Of a stretch of DNA of 59,160 nt, positions 16,926 to 25,349 are shown piece after piece. Within the stretch, counting starts at the first letter, position 1, and every line of letters starts with the position of its first letter. The DNA comes from Pseudomonadota bacterium. Its GTDB lineage: Bacteria; Desulfobacterota; Desulfobacteria; Desulfobacterales; Desulfosarcinaceae. The position numbers and the translations under genes are program-made. The stretch is taken from positions 1-59,160 of the forward strand of contig JAEYRZ010000212.1 of NCBI GenBank assembly GCA_023435265.1. Reading direction: 5' to 3'. The notes below the pieces were generated by a model that ran no database searches, was not told the DNA's origin, and saw only the letters and a program-made list of their open reading frames with translations.

Positions 16926-18025
16926 TAATCAGGCACCAGCACGATCCGTTTCTCGGGGGGCTTGTGGTGCGCCTCCTCGAACGTCTCCCGGATCGTGCTC
17001 ATCGGCCGGGTCTGCACAAAGGGTTCGAGCTGCACCTTGCCGGTGAGCACCATTTCCAGCACCTGCGGATAGTATTCGGGCAGGCAGCCCCAGGTGCCCA
17101 TGATCTCGGCGTCGAAGGCCATCAGGCGGCTGATGGAGTAAGACACCTTCTGCATGCCGAACCCGATGACGATCAGCTTGCCCGTGAAGCTCAGCAGGTT
17201 CAATGCCGTTTCCTGGCCGGGCCCGCTGCCGGTGGCCTCGAAGATCTTCCAGCCGAACGCGGGGAGGCTGCGCTGTTTGCGGATGCCCTTCAACTCTTCC
17301 GCCACATCCTTGGGCCCCTTGCCCGCGGCGTTGATCACGAAGTCGGCGCCGTAGCGCTTCATTTTTTCGAGCCGCGCCTCGACGATGTCCACGGCCACCA
17401 CGGTGCGGGCGCCCAACCCCTTGGCGATCTGGACCATGTACTGCCCGACGCCGCCGACGCCGATGACGACGACATTGTCGCCGATTGTGAGCTCGGCTTT
17501 TTTGGCCGCCTGAAAAGGGGTCGTGGCGGCGTCGGCCACCACCGCCAGCTGTTCGAGCGGCATCCCCCGGCGGTCGCCGATCGGGCAAAGGTCGATGCTC
17601 GGCACCGGGATGTGGCTGGCGAAGCCGCCGTAGATGCCCAGACTGTTGCCGGGCATTTTCTGGCTCAGGCAGCGATTGCCGCGCCGCGTCTTGCACAGCT
17701 CGCAGCGGCGGCAGGGCATGACCGCCGGCACCAATACCTCCTTGCCGACCCATGCTGCATCGCCCGCCACCACGGTGCCGGATATTTCATGGCCCAGGGT
17801 CAGCGGCGGCTTCTGGACCGTTGGGACGCCGTCGTAAAAATAGCCCAGGTCCGTGTGGCAGACGCCGCAGCCCGCCACTTTCACCAGGACCTCTCCGGGG
17901 GCGAGCGGCGGAACGTCGAGTTCCACCCGCTCCAGCTTGCCGGGGACCACTTCGCCGCTTTTCGGATCGCGCGAGCCCGGCTGCACCATCTGCCAGGCCA
18001 GGATGCGTTCGGGGATCTGCTCCAT
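16925..18025 (-). CDS. had: 6-hydroxycyclohex-1-ene-1-carbonyl-CoA dehydrogenase (Had)
   Basis: A 366-residue zinc-dependent medium-chain dehydrogenase. Catalytic-zinc residues appear in GCGVCHTDLGYF (Cys and His) and LGHEISG; the structural zinc is bound by CRRCELCKTRRGNRC. The NAD-binding loop is VIGVGGVGQY near residue 195. Between dch and oah it fits the step from 6-hydroxy- to 6-oxocyclohexene-carbonyl-CoA with NAD+. An in-frame ATG at 18100 exists, but ATG at 18025 has an AAGGAGAG ribosome site and gives the family length. It starts 79 bases after the dch stop. Confidence 0.93.
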   Translation of the reverse strand: MEQIPERILAWQMVQPGSRDPKSGEVVPGKLERVELDVPPLAPGEVLVKVAGCGVCHTDLGYFYDGVPTVQKPPLTLGHEISGTVVAGDAAWVGKEVLVPAVMPCRRCELCKTRRGNRCLSQKMPGNSLGIYGGFASHIPVPSIDLCPIGDRRGMPLEQLAVVADAATTPFQAAKKAELTIGDNVVVIGVGGVGQYMVQIAKGLGARTVVAVDIVEARLEKMKRYGADFVINAAGKGPKDVAEELKGIRKQRSLPAFGWKIFEATGSGPGQETALNLLSFTGKLIVIGFGMQKVSYSISRLMAFDAEIMGTWGCLPEYYPQVLEMVLTGKVQLEPFVQTRPMSTIRETFEEAHHKPPEKRIVLVPD

Positions 18026-18103
18026 AATCTCTCCTTCCACATTGACCGCCCGCGATGTGCCGAACGGATTGCGGGGGCAAAAGTTCTTCTTGTCGCCCAA
18101 ATG

Positions 18104-18874
18104 CTATCGATTGCGCCACTGGGCGGGGCGTTTCTCTTCGAAGCTGCGGATGCCTTCCATGGTGTCTTCCGTTTTCATCAATGTGTTCAGAAATAAATCG
18201 CCGACTCCCTCCAAGGCGCTGGGAAGATTTCGGCCGCGGTAATCTTTAACGGCGCGCTTGTTGAGCCGAATGATCAACGCGCTGCTCGAAACGATCTCGC
18301 CGATCAGGGCATTCACAGCAGCTTCGAACTGCTCGGCCGGTACCGCCCGGGTGACGAAACCCATGGCAACCGCCTCTTGCGCCGAATAGCGCTTGCCTGT
18401 GGTGCAGATTTCAATGGCGCGCGAGACACCCACCAGCTCGGGCAGGCGTACGGCGGCATAGGGGGGCAGGAAGCCCAGTTTGATCTCGGGCTGGCCGAAA
18501 CTCGCCTTCTCCGAAGCCACCAGCATGTCGCAGGCGATGGCCAGCTCCATGCCGCCCCCCAGGCAGATTCCCTGCACGGCGGCGATGCTGGGGACCTCAA
18601 GGCTGTCGAGCAACAGGAAAATACGGTTGAACGAGGCGATCATCTCTTCCACTTTGTCCGGCTTATGGTCGCCCACTTCAACGCCGGCGCAGAAACTGGG
18701 ACCCTGCCCGAGCAGGACGAGGCATTTGAGCTCCTTGTCTTCCAGCAGGCGTTCCAGTTCCCGGTTCAGCTGATGAATCATCTCGATGTTCATCACATTG
18801 TGCTTGGGGCGGGCCAATGTGATCCGCGCCACGCCTTCCTTCTTTTCGACCAGAATGGTTTTTTCCACCATCAT
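18104..18874 (-). CDS. dch: Cyclohexa-1,5-diene-1-carbonyl-CoA hydratase (Dch)
   Basis: A 256-residue crotonase-fold protein with PKHNVMNIEMIHQLN, PSFCAGVEVGDHKPDKVEEM (oxyanion loop) and QGICLGGGMELAIACDM. The catalytic region is ASFGQPEIKLGFLPP, and the C-terminus reads SFEEKRPAQWRNR. These segments are characteristic of dienoyl-CoA hydratases rather than general enoyl-CoA hydratases. It hydrates the benzoyl-CoA reductase product to 6-hydroxycyclohex-1-ene-carbonyl-CoA. The start ATG-ATG is preceded by AAGGAGAAG. Neighbours had and oah catalyse the next two steps. Confidence 0.92.
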   Translation of the reverse strand: MMVEKTILVEKKEGVARITLARPKHNVMNIEMIHQLNRELERLLEDKELKCLVLLGQGPSFCAGVEVGDHKPDKVEEMIASFNRIFLLLDSLEVPSIAAVQGICLGGGMELAIACDMLVASEKASFGQPEIKLGFLPPYAAVRLPELVGVSRAIEICTTGKRYSAQEAVAMGFVTRAVPAEQFEAAVNALIGEIVSSSALIIRLNKRAVKDYRGRNLPSALEGVGDLFLNTLMKTEDTMEGIRSFEEKRPAQWRNR

Positions 18875-18888
18875 CTTCTCCTTAACGA

Positions 18889-19031
18889 GTGTCCTTCCAG
18901 AAATGGTAGATTTCGGTTCAGGCTTAGGCCGCAGCCTTGGGCAAACCGCAGGCGTAGCTGCGCTACGCCGAGGATTGGCCCAAGGCGAGAACGACAGCCT
19001 GGGCCGAAAGATGCCGTTTCTGGATGGACAC
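18889..19031. repeat. 143-bp nested palindromic element (MITE- or REP-like)
   Basis: Outer arms GTGTCC(T/A)TCCAGAAA(T/C)GG at 18889-18906 and 19014-19031 pair with two mismatches. Inside are arms TTTCGG..CAGGCT (18911-18924) against AGCCTG..CCGAAA, then GCCTTGGGC/GCCCAAGGC (18934-18942/18978-18986), and a core GGCGTAG/CTACGCC (18951-18957/18963-18969). The element fills the whole gap between the SDR stop and the dch ribosome site. Confidence 0.85.
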
Positions 19032-19780
19032 TAAATATATTGGCCGCCATCGACCTTAATCACTTCGCCGGTAATGTGCCTGGCGTTGTCGGAAGCCAGG
19101 AAGGCCACCAGATGGGCGACATCTTCCGGGGTGCCGATGCGCTTGATCGCGATCTCGGCCATGGCCAGGTCCACGATCTTGTCGCGGGCTTCGGCGTTTT
19201 TCAGCATGGCCGTCTCGATCAGGCCCGGGGCCACGGCATTGACATTGACGTTGAACGGCCCCAGCTCCTTGGCCACCGCTTTGGTGTAGCCGATGATTCC
19301 GGCCTTGGCGGCGGAGTAGTTGCTCTGGCCGAACTTGCCGCGCATGCCGTTGATGGAGGTCACGTTGATGATTTTGCCGTAGTTCTGCGACTTGAACAGC
19401 GGCGCCGCGTGGCGGGTCAGGTTGAAGTAGCCCTTGAGATTGACCGAAAGGACCCGGTCCCATTGCTCCTCGCTCATCTTCCAACAGACGCCGTCCCAAT
19501 TCATGCCGGCATTGTTGACCAGAATATCGAGCCGCCCCAGCGTTTCGACCGCTGCTGCGACCACCTTGCCGGCCTCCTCGAAGGAAGAGATGTCGCACGG
19601 CAGCGCGACGGCCCTGCGGCCCATGTCTTCCAAGCGCTGCACGAGCTCGCGTGCTTCCTGGTCGTGTTTGCGGTAAAGCAGGCATACATCGGCGCCCAGC
19701 CTTCCCAGCTCGAGGCTGATGGCCGCACCGATGCCCTGGGATGCCCCGCTGACGATCGCATTTCGGTTCTGTAAAAGCAT
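19031..19780 (-). CDS. SDR-family 3-hydroxyacyl-CoA/3-oxoacyl reductase (FabG-like)
   Basis: A 249-residue short-chain dehydrogenase. The NAD(P) loop is GASQGIGAA (about residues 10-18), NNAGMNW follows, and the catalytic Ser-Tyr-Lys reads NVTSINGM, then YSAAKAG. It ends in GEVIKVDGGQYI, typical of classical FabG/PhaB members. In this cluster it could oxidise 3-hydroxypimelyl-CoA to 3-oxopimelyl-CoA, supplying the thiolase; this is inferred from position. An upstream ATG at 19870 lacks a ribosome site; ATG at 19780 has GGGTGA and starts right before the fold. Between it and dch lies the palindromic element. Confidence 0.88.
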   Translation of the reverse strand: MLLQNRNAIVSGASQGIGAAISLELGRLGADVCLLYRKHDQEARELVQRLEDMGRRAVALPCDISSFEEAGKVVAAAVETLGRLDILVNNAGMNWDGVCWKMSEEQWDRVLSVNLKGYFNLTRHAAPLFKSQNYGKIINVTSINGMRGKFGQSNYSAAKAGIIGYTKAVAKELGPFNVNVNAVAPGLIETAMLKNAEARDKIVDLAMAEIAIKRIGTPEDVAHLVAFLASDNARHITGEVIKVDGGQYI

Positions 19781-20023
19781 GGTTTCACCCATTCGGTTCG
19801 GTTCGTTTGTGGATCGGTTGGTGTCAGGATGGATTAGCGACGTTGTGAATACAATATAGCCCTTACACACTTACAGAGGCCCTGTCAAAAGGTTTTCGAC
19901 CGTTTCGAGCGGACACTTCCGCCTGATGCGCCCCCCTCCCCGCTCCAGGCTGGTTGCAGCCCGCCAGGGGGCCGTGCACCCAGCGGTTCCCCGACACCCC
20001 TTTGCCGGACACCGTCTCTGCGG

Positions 20024-21706
20024 CTAAGGCTGACACGTATTCGCGGGCAGCACGCTCCTGCCCTTGGACATCCGCCGAATCTCGTCCTCACGGACCTCGC
20101 GGCGCAGGAGTTTTCCCACTTTGGATTTGGGCAGCATGTCGCGGAACTCGATGTACGAAGGCACCTTATAGGCCGCCAGCCGGTCGCGGCACCAGCGCAT
20201 CAGCTCGGTTCCGCCCACGCCGCGGGCGTCCTCCTTGAGCACCACGATGGCCTTGATGCGTTCGCCCACCTTGGGGTCGGGAACGCCGACCACGCAGGCG
20301 CCGACCACGGTCGGATGGTCCTGGAGAACGGCCTCGACTTCCGAAGCCGATACCCGGAAGGCTTTGTGCTTGATGATATCGGCCGAGCGCTCCATGTAGA
20401 TCAGTTCGCCGCTGGGCAGGGCGCTGACGTAGTCCCCCATTCGGCACCAGATCTGTCCGTCGATCTGCACATAGGTCTTTTCGGTTTCCTGGGGCTTGTT
20501 GTAATAGGATTTGAGCGTGTACGGGGAGGTAATCAGCAGTTCACCGCATTCGCCCGGCTTCGCAGGCGTCAACGTCGTCGGGTCCGCGATCATCACCCGG
20601 CGGCTTTTCAGGGGAAAGCCGATGGCCCGCGGACTCGGTTCCACACCGATGCGGCTGTAGGCCACATGGCCCACTTCCGTAGATCCATAGACCTGGTAGA
20701 TGGGAATCCCGCACCGCTCCCGCCAACGCTCCTTGACTTCCTCCGGGAGCACGTCGCCGCCGCAAAAACAGTATTTCAGCGATCGCAGGTCGTAGCGGTC
20801 CTGGCGGTCGTTTTCGAGGATCATGCGGTAGAGCGCCGGCACGCCGAGCAGCCAGCGGACGTTGCAGCGCTGGATCACCTCCAATATGGAATCCACCTGG
20901 GGCGTGGGGATGAGGGCGGTGGCGTTGCCTTTGTTGAGTCCGATGGACATGAAGAGCCCCAGGGCCATGATGTGGAACAAAGGATTGATGGCGATGTAGG
21001 TGTCCTCGCCCTCCAGGAGGTGATCGCCGGCCACGTCTTCGGTGACGTCGTTGACGTAGGAGGTCATGCCGATGTGGGTTCCCGGAACTCCCTTGGGGAA
21101 TCCGGTGGTGCCCCCCGTGTAGAGGATATACGAGAGGTCCTGCGGATCGATCGGCACCGGCTCGGCCAGCGGCGGATGACTGATCATCTGCTTGAAGCGC
21201 CGCACGCGCGGATCGCTGTCGACTTTTCCCGTGGGGATCTTGTCGAAGAGGTGGCCGAGCACCCGCTTCCAAAGCGGCAGCAGGTCGGTCAAGTTGGTGA
21301 CCACCACCCATTTCAGATCGGTTTGTGCAAATGCCTCCTTCACATAGCAGAAATTGGTGTCCGTACAGACGACCGTCTTCACTCCGGCGTCCTTGATCAT
21401 GTAAATGATTTCGTGCGACGTATAGATGGGCGCCACCGGGACGATGGCCGCGCCGATCTTCTGGATGCCCAGAAAAGCGACGACCCACTGCACGCAGTTC
21501 GGGATGTAGACCATGACCTTGTCGCCCTTGGAGATGCCCATGGACGAAAGGCCCCCGGCGAAGCGCTCGCTCAACGCGCGCAGGCGCCGATAGCTGAAAT
21601 GCTCGCCGAGATAGATCAGGGCGGTCCGGTCCGGGTATTTCTCGCTCATGCGGTCGAATCGGGTGAAGGTAAGCTCGTCGTACAATGGGTCGCCGCTCTT
21701 GTTCAT
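20024..21706 (-). CDS. AMP-forming acyl/aryl-CoA ligase
   Basis: A 560-residue adenylate-forming enzyme. The P-loop YTGGTTGFPKGV lies near residue 210, the adenine-binding QVYGSTEVGH near 345, the WCRMGDYV hinge near 430, and the catalytic lysine in SKVGKLLRREV at the end. It converts a carboxylic acid, ATP and CoA to acyl-CoA, AMP and PPi. The position at the head of the benzoyl-CoA cluster suggests an aromatic or alicyclic acid, but the FadD/cyclohexanecarboxylate-ligase-like sequence does not fix the substrate. It is probably the first enzyme gene of the unit; the SDR starts 244 bases downstream. Confidence 0.88.
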   Translation of the reverse strand: MNKSGDPLYDELTFTRFDRMSEKYPDRTALIYLGEHFSYRRLRALSERFAGGLSSMGISKGDKVMVYIPNCVQWVVAFLGIQKIGAAIVPVAPIYTSHEIIYMIKDAGVKTVVCTDTNFCYVKEAFAQTDLKWVVVTNLTDLLPLWKRVLGHLFDKIPTGKVDSDPRVRRFKQMISHPPLAEPVPIDPQDLSYILYTGGTTGFPKGVPGTHIGMTSYVNDVTEDVAGDHLLEGEDTYIAINPLFHIMALGLFMSIGLNKGNATALIPTPQVDSILEVIQRCNVRWLLGVPALYRMILENDRQDRYDLRSLKYCFCGGDVLPEEVKERWRERCGIPIYQVYGSTEVGHVAYSRIGVEPSPRAIGFPLKSRRVMIADPTTLTPAKPGECGELLITSPYTLKSYYNKPQETEKTYVQIDGQIWCRMGDYVSALPSGELIYMERSADIIKHKAFRVSASEVEAVLQDHPTVVGACVVGVPDPKVGERIKAIVVLKEDARGVGGTELMRWCRDRLAAYKVPSYIEFRDMLPKSKVGKLLRREVREDEIRRMSKGRSVLPANTCQP

Positions 21707-21758
21707 GTCCCGTCAGACTCCTTGTATACAGAAATAAACAGCATATCGTTTCGGGGTC

Positions 21759-21824
21759 GGGGTCGTTATCGGGATCGCAATCGAATTGGATATCGATTCC
21801 GATTCCGATACCGACAGCGACCCC
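21759..21824. repeat. Imperfect 28-bp inverted repeat, ATCGG-rich
   Basis: Left arm 21759-21786 and right arm 21796-21824 pair over about 28 bases with few mismatches (both ends GGGGTCG/CGACCCC), around a 9-base loop. Both arms consist of short TCGGnATCGG-like blocks. It lies between livF and the ligase gene and has the look of an interspersed palindromic repeat. Confidence 0.75.
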
Positions 21825-21891
21825 GAGACCGGCCGATCATGAACCCAAACCATCCCCAGGCAGTACGTTGGGCTCTGTGCCTTCCGAGTCG

Positions 21892-22638
21892 CTAAACGCC
21901 GAAATAGGCCGCGCGCACGTCCGGATTGTCCATCAATTCTTCCCGCCGGCCTTCCAGCACCGCCGAACCGTTCTCCAGAATGAAGGCATAATCCACGATC
22001 GGAAACACCGGCCGGGCGTACTGCTCGGTGACGATGATGGCGATCTTGCGTTCATCCCGGATCTCCCGTGTGGCGCGCATGAGCATGGCCTGCATCAAGG
22101 GACTCAATCCCAGCAGCGGCTCGTCCAGCAGCAGCACTTTGGGCTGGGCCATCAGGGCGCGGCCGATGGCCAGCATCTGCTGCTCGCCCCCGCTCAAAAA
22201 ACCACCGAGCCGGTTTTTCAGGCGGTTCAAGGGTGGAAATATCTTGAACACGTATTCCAGCGTTTCCCGGGCCTGGGCGGGCGTGGCTAGATATGCGCCG
22301 ATCTTCAAATTTTCCAGGACCGTGCTCTCGTTGAAGATCCGGCGCCGCTCGGGGCACAGAACGATACCCATCCGGGCGCGCTGGCTGGGGGTGAGCCCCA
22401 TCAGTTCCCGGCCTTCATAGAGCACGCTGCCGGCCACCGTGATGCGCTCGCCCCCGGCCATGCGCTCCTTTTTCTGGATATCCAGGATGATGCCCGAGAT
22501 GGCATACATCAAGGCCGATTTTCCGGCGCTGTTGGCGCCGAACACGCCCACGATCTGATCCTGCTCGCACCGGATGCACACATTGTTCAAGGCAAGCATG
22601 TTTTCGTAAAACAGCATCAGGCACTTGGCTTCAAGCAT
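21892..22638 (-). CDS. livF: Branched-chain-amino-acid-type ABC transporter ATPase, LivF
   Basis: A 248-residue ATPase with Walker A GANSAGKS (unusual; the family norm is GPNGAGKT/S), LivF-typical CPERRRIFNESTVLENL, signature LSGGEQQML, Walker B VLLLDEPLLGLSP and H-loop region EQYARP, where Gln/Tyr follow Glu and the usual His is not obvious. It energises uptake with LivG. LivFGMH systems next to benzoate genes often import aromatic acids, inferred here. It overlaps livG by 8 bases, with GGAGG before the ATG. Confidence 0.9.
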   Translation of the reverse strand: MLEAKCLMLFYENMLALNNVCIRCEQDQIVGVFGANSAGKSALMYAISGIILDIQKKERMAGGERITVAGSVLYEGRELMGLTPSQRARMGIVLCPERRRIFNESTVLENLKIGAYLATPAQARETLEYVFKIFPPLNRLKNRLGGFLSGGEQQMLAIGRALMAQPKVLLLDEPLLGLSPLMQAMLMRATREIRDERKIAIIVTEQYARPVFPIVDYAFILENGSAVLEGRREELMDNPDVRAAYFGV

Positions 22639-23419
22639 GGAGCATCACCTCCTCGACTTTTTCGGACCCGAAGTAGGCCTCCCGCACCCGAGGATCGGCC
22701 ATCACCTTCTCGGGATCGCCCTCGATCAGCTTTTCGCCGAAATTGAAGACCATCACCCGGTTGGCCACCTGAAACAATTCCCTGAGGCGGTGTTCGATCA
22801 TGATCAGCGTGATGCCGTCCATCTGCAGGCGTTCGATCAGCGGCACCATGCTGGCGATCTCGCTCATGCTCAAGCCGGAAAAAACCTCGTCGCAGATGAT
22901 CAGGTCCGGTTTGAGCGCCAGGCAGCGCGCCAGTTCCAACCGTTTGAGATAACCGGTGGGCAGGGTCGAAGTGAGCTTGTAGGGCACATAGGAATCGCGT
23001 TCGAAGCCGATTTCTTCCAGGATATCGATGCCGACCGTATTGCGGTCGCCGAGCTTGCCGCCGCCGCGCCAGCCGCCGGTCCTGCGCGCGCGCGGCGAAG
23101 ACAGAGGAATCACCAGGTTCTTGTAGGCCGGCAGGCTGTAATAGGGCCGCATGATCTGAAAGGTGCGCAGCACCCCCATATCGGCGATCTTGTGCGGCGG
23201 CTTGCCGGTGATGTCTTTGCCGCGGAACAGGACGCGCCCGGCGGTCGGTTTGATGAAGCCGGTGATGCAGTTCACCACCGTCGTTTTGCCGGAACCGTTG
23301 GGTCCGATGATGCCCAGAATTTCTCCCGGAAAGATCTCGAAACTCACCTTGTAGAGCGCCATGATGCCGCCGAACTGCTTCGTCAGGCCGTCAACTTTTA
23401 AAATAGGCGTGTCGGTCAT
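22631..23419 (-). CDS. livG: Branched-chain-amino-acid-type ABC transporter ATPase, LivG
   Basis: A 262-residue ATPase with Walker A GPNGSGKTT, LivG-typical VLRTFQIMRPYYSLPAYKNL, signature LPTGYLKRLELAR (variant of LSTGQ), Walker B LIICDEVFSGLS and IEHRLREL (H-loop). The ATG at 23419 overlaps the livM stop as ATGA and has GGAAGG upstream, so it is preferred over an ATG four codons earlier. It works with LivF at the membrane. Confidence 0.92.
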   Translation of the reverse strand: MTDTPILKVDGLTKQFGGIMALYKVSFEIFPGEILGIIGPNGSGKTTVVNCITGFIKPTAGRVLFRGKDITGKPPHKIADMGVLRTFQIMRPYYSLPAYKNLVIPLSSPRARRTGGWRGGGKLGDRNTVGIDILEEIGFERDSYVPYKLTSTLPTGYLKRLELARCLALKPDLIICDEVFSGLSMSEIASMVPLIERLQMDGITLIMIEHRLRELFQVANRVMVFNFGEKLIEGDPEKVMADPRVREAYFGSEKVEEVMLHA

Positions 23420-24435
23420 ATGTCCTTCCATCGTTCGAACTGAAAGTATTTGCGCTGGCCATAGATCATGAGGCCTTCACTGCGGAAGACGACGAAGGCC
23501 AGAAGGATCAAGGAGTAGAACACGATGCGCAGCGTGCCGAAATCGCGCAGCAGTTCGGAGGCCGGCACCAGGATCAAACAGCCCAGCACCGGGCCGACCA
23601 GGGTGCCGCCGCCGCCGATCACCGTGGCGGCGATGGGCAGCACGGAAAAATCGAGGGCGAAGGTGGAAATTCCCGCCCACATGTAGGTGTGGACCACCCA
23701 GGCCCCGGCCAGGCAGCCAACGCTGGAGGCGATGAAGACAGCCATGGCCTTGTAGCGGGTGATGTTCATGCCCGAGGCCTTGACCGCCTGGTCATTGTCC
23801 TTGACCGCCCGCAGCACCAGGCCAAGGTCCATGTTCACCAGGCGCCGCAGCCCGAACAGAATCAGCAGCAGCAGAACGATGACGCCGTATTGCTCCAGCC
23901 AGGAATAGGGAAAACTGTCGATGCCCATTATTCCGTCCGTTCCGCCCAGGATGTCCAGCGCCTCGATCACCCGGGCCAGGAACAGCGGGTACATCAGCGT
24001 GACGATGGCGAAGTAAACCCCTCTCAGGGGCAGGCAGGGCAGCAGCAGGACGGTGCAGATCAGCCCCCCCAGTACGGCTGCCAGCGGCACGCCGATCAGC
24101 GGGCTGAGGCCCAGCTGGGAATTGAAGATCGCCGCCAGATAACCGCCCACGCCCACGAAGAAGGCGCCGCCCAGCGAGACCAGGCCTACGTAATGCGCCA
24201 GGAAATCGAAGCTCAAGGCCAGCAGCGCATAAATGCAGACGATGGAGATCACCCGCTCCCAGTACATTCCGGGCATGATCAAGGGCAGTGCCAGCATGCC
24301 CAGGATCAGCAGCAGGCGCGGCGTCAACAGAAACGACAGCTCCCGCCAGGACATCAGCGCGTACAATCCATCCGCGCGGACCTTGATGCCCCGGTCGATT
24401 CTTTCTTTGCGGCGGTTCAGGGTTGCGGTTGTCAA
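23416..24435 (-). CDS. livM: ABC transporter permease, LivM
   Basis: A 339-residue membrane protein with about eight to ten hydrophobic segments and LivM motifs VSLGGAFFVGVGGYLAA and the cytoplasmic loop GLVLRAVKDNDQAVKASGMN. The frame stays open far into livH, but a TTG at 24435 overlaps the livH stop (TTGA) and is preceded by GGAGG at the right distance, so translation is probably coupled. It forms the translocation path with LivH. Confidence 0.88.
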   Translation of the reverse strand: MTTATLNRRKERIDRGIKVRADGLYALMSWRELSFLLTPRLLLILGMLALPLIMPGMYWERVISIVCIYALLALSFDFLAHYVGLVSLGGAFFVGVGGYLAAIFNSQLGLSPLIGVPLAAVLGGLICTVLLLPCLPLRGVYFAIVTLMYPLFLARVIEALDILGGTDGIMGIDSFPYSWLEQYGVIVLLLLILFGLRRLVNMDLGLVLRAVKDNDQAVKASGMNITRYKAMAVFIASSVGCLAGAWVVHTYMWAGISTFALDFSVLPIAATVIGGGGTLVGPVLGCLILVPASELLRDFGTLRIVFYSLILLAFVVFRSEGLMIYGQRKYFQFERWKDI

Positions 24436-25298
24436 ACGCGTTCCTCCAGTTCTTTTTGGCGCCCGAAAAGACCCGACGGCTTCAGGATCAACGTCACGAT
24501 GATGGCCAGAAGCGCCACCACCATCTGGAAGTGGGGACCCAGGTAGACCACGGTGAGAATCTGGGCGAAGCCGATGATAAAGGCCGCCAGCACCGCCCCC
24601 ATCCAGCTGCCGATGCCGCCCACGATGCACACCGCGATGGCGAGGATCAGCACGTTGTAACCGGATTCGACCACGATGTTGCCCAGCGGAAGCAGCAGGA
24701 TGGCGGCAAAGGCGGCCAGCATGGAACCCAGCCCCATGGCCACCACGGCCATGATATCCGAGTCGATGCCCAGCATCAGCGCCGCACGCTCGTCCTGGGC
24801 CATGCCGCGCAGCGCCAGCCCCACCCGCGTGTAATGGGTGAACAGCCACAGGCCGCCGACCAGCGCCGCACCGATGAGCACCACCAGAATCCGCTGGTAG
24901 TCCACCGAAATTCCCGCAATGGTGGTGCTGCCCTCGATGAAGGGCGGCAGGGTATAGGTCATCCCCTTGAAGCCGCCCCAGCGCAGCCCTTCCAGGATTG
25001 CCAGGGCGATGGCATAGGAGGCGATGATCTCGGAGATCTCCATGCAGCGGACGCGGATCAGAAAGAAGCGGTAGATCGCCGCGCCGATGAGGGCGGTGAC
25101 CCCCAGCGCGGCGATCACCGCCACCAGCAGATTGGCGCCCAATGCATTCAGAACGGTCCAGGCGATGAACCCGCTGAGCACGTAAAGCGCGCCGTGGGCG
25201 AAGTTGGGCAGGCGGCTGATGCCGTACACCAATGCGAACCCCAGGGCATAGAGCGCCAGCGCCACACTGTTGATGGTGCCGTAAACCAGGATTTCCAT
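24432..25298 (-). CDS. livH: ABC transporter permease, LivH
   Basis: A 288-residue membrane protein with multiple hydrophobic helices, LPNFAHGALYVLSGF near the N-terminus, and the ATPase-contacting loop GLALRGMAQDERAALMLGID near residue 160, typical of LivH. It ends in a charged KELEERV. It lies between the binding-protein gene and livM, and forms the permease heterodimer for an aromatic acid or amino acid (substrate inferred from context only). Confidence 0.92.
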   Translation of the reverse strand: MEILVYGTINSVALALYALGFALVYGISRLPNFAHGALYVLSGFIAWTVLNALGANLLVAVIAALGVTALIGAAIYRFFLIRVRCMEISEIIASYAIALAILEGLRWGGFKGMTYTLPPFIEGSTTIAGISVDYQRILVVLIGAALVGGLWLFTHYTRVGLALRGMAQDERAALMLGIDSDIMAVVAMGLGSMLAAFAAILLLPLGNIVVESGYNVLILAIAVCIVGGIGSWMGAVLAAFIIGFAQILTVVYLGPHFQMVVALLAIIVTLILKPSGLFGRQKELEERV

Positions 25299-25349
25299 AT
25301 CACTTCCCTGTGGATGGTCAGAGCGATGAATTTTTTTACGGACGACCGC

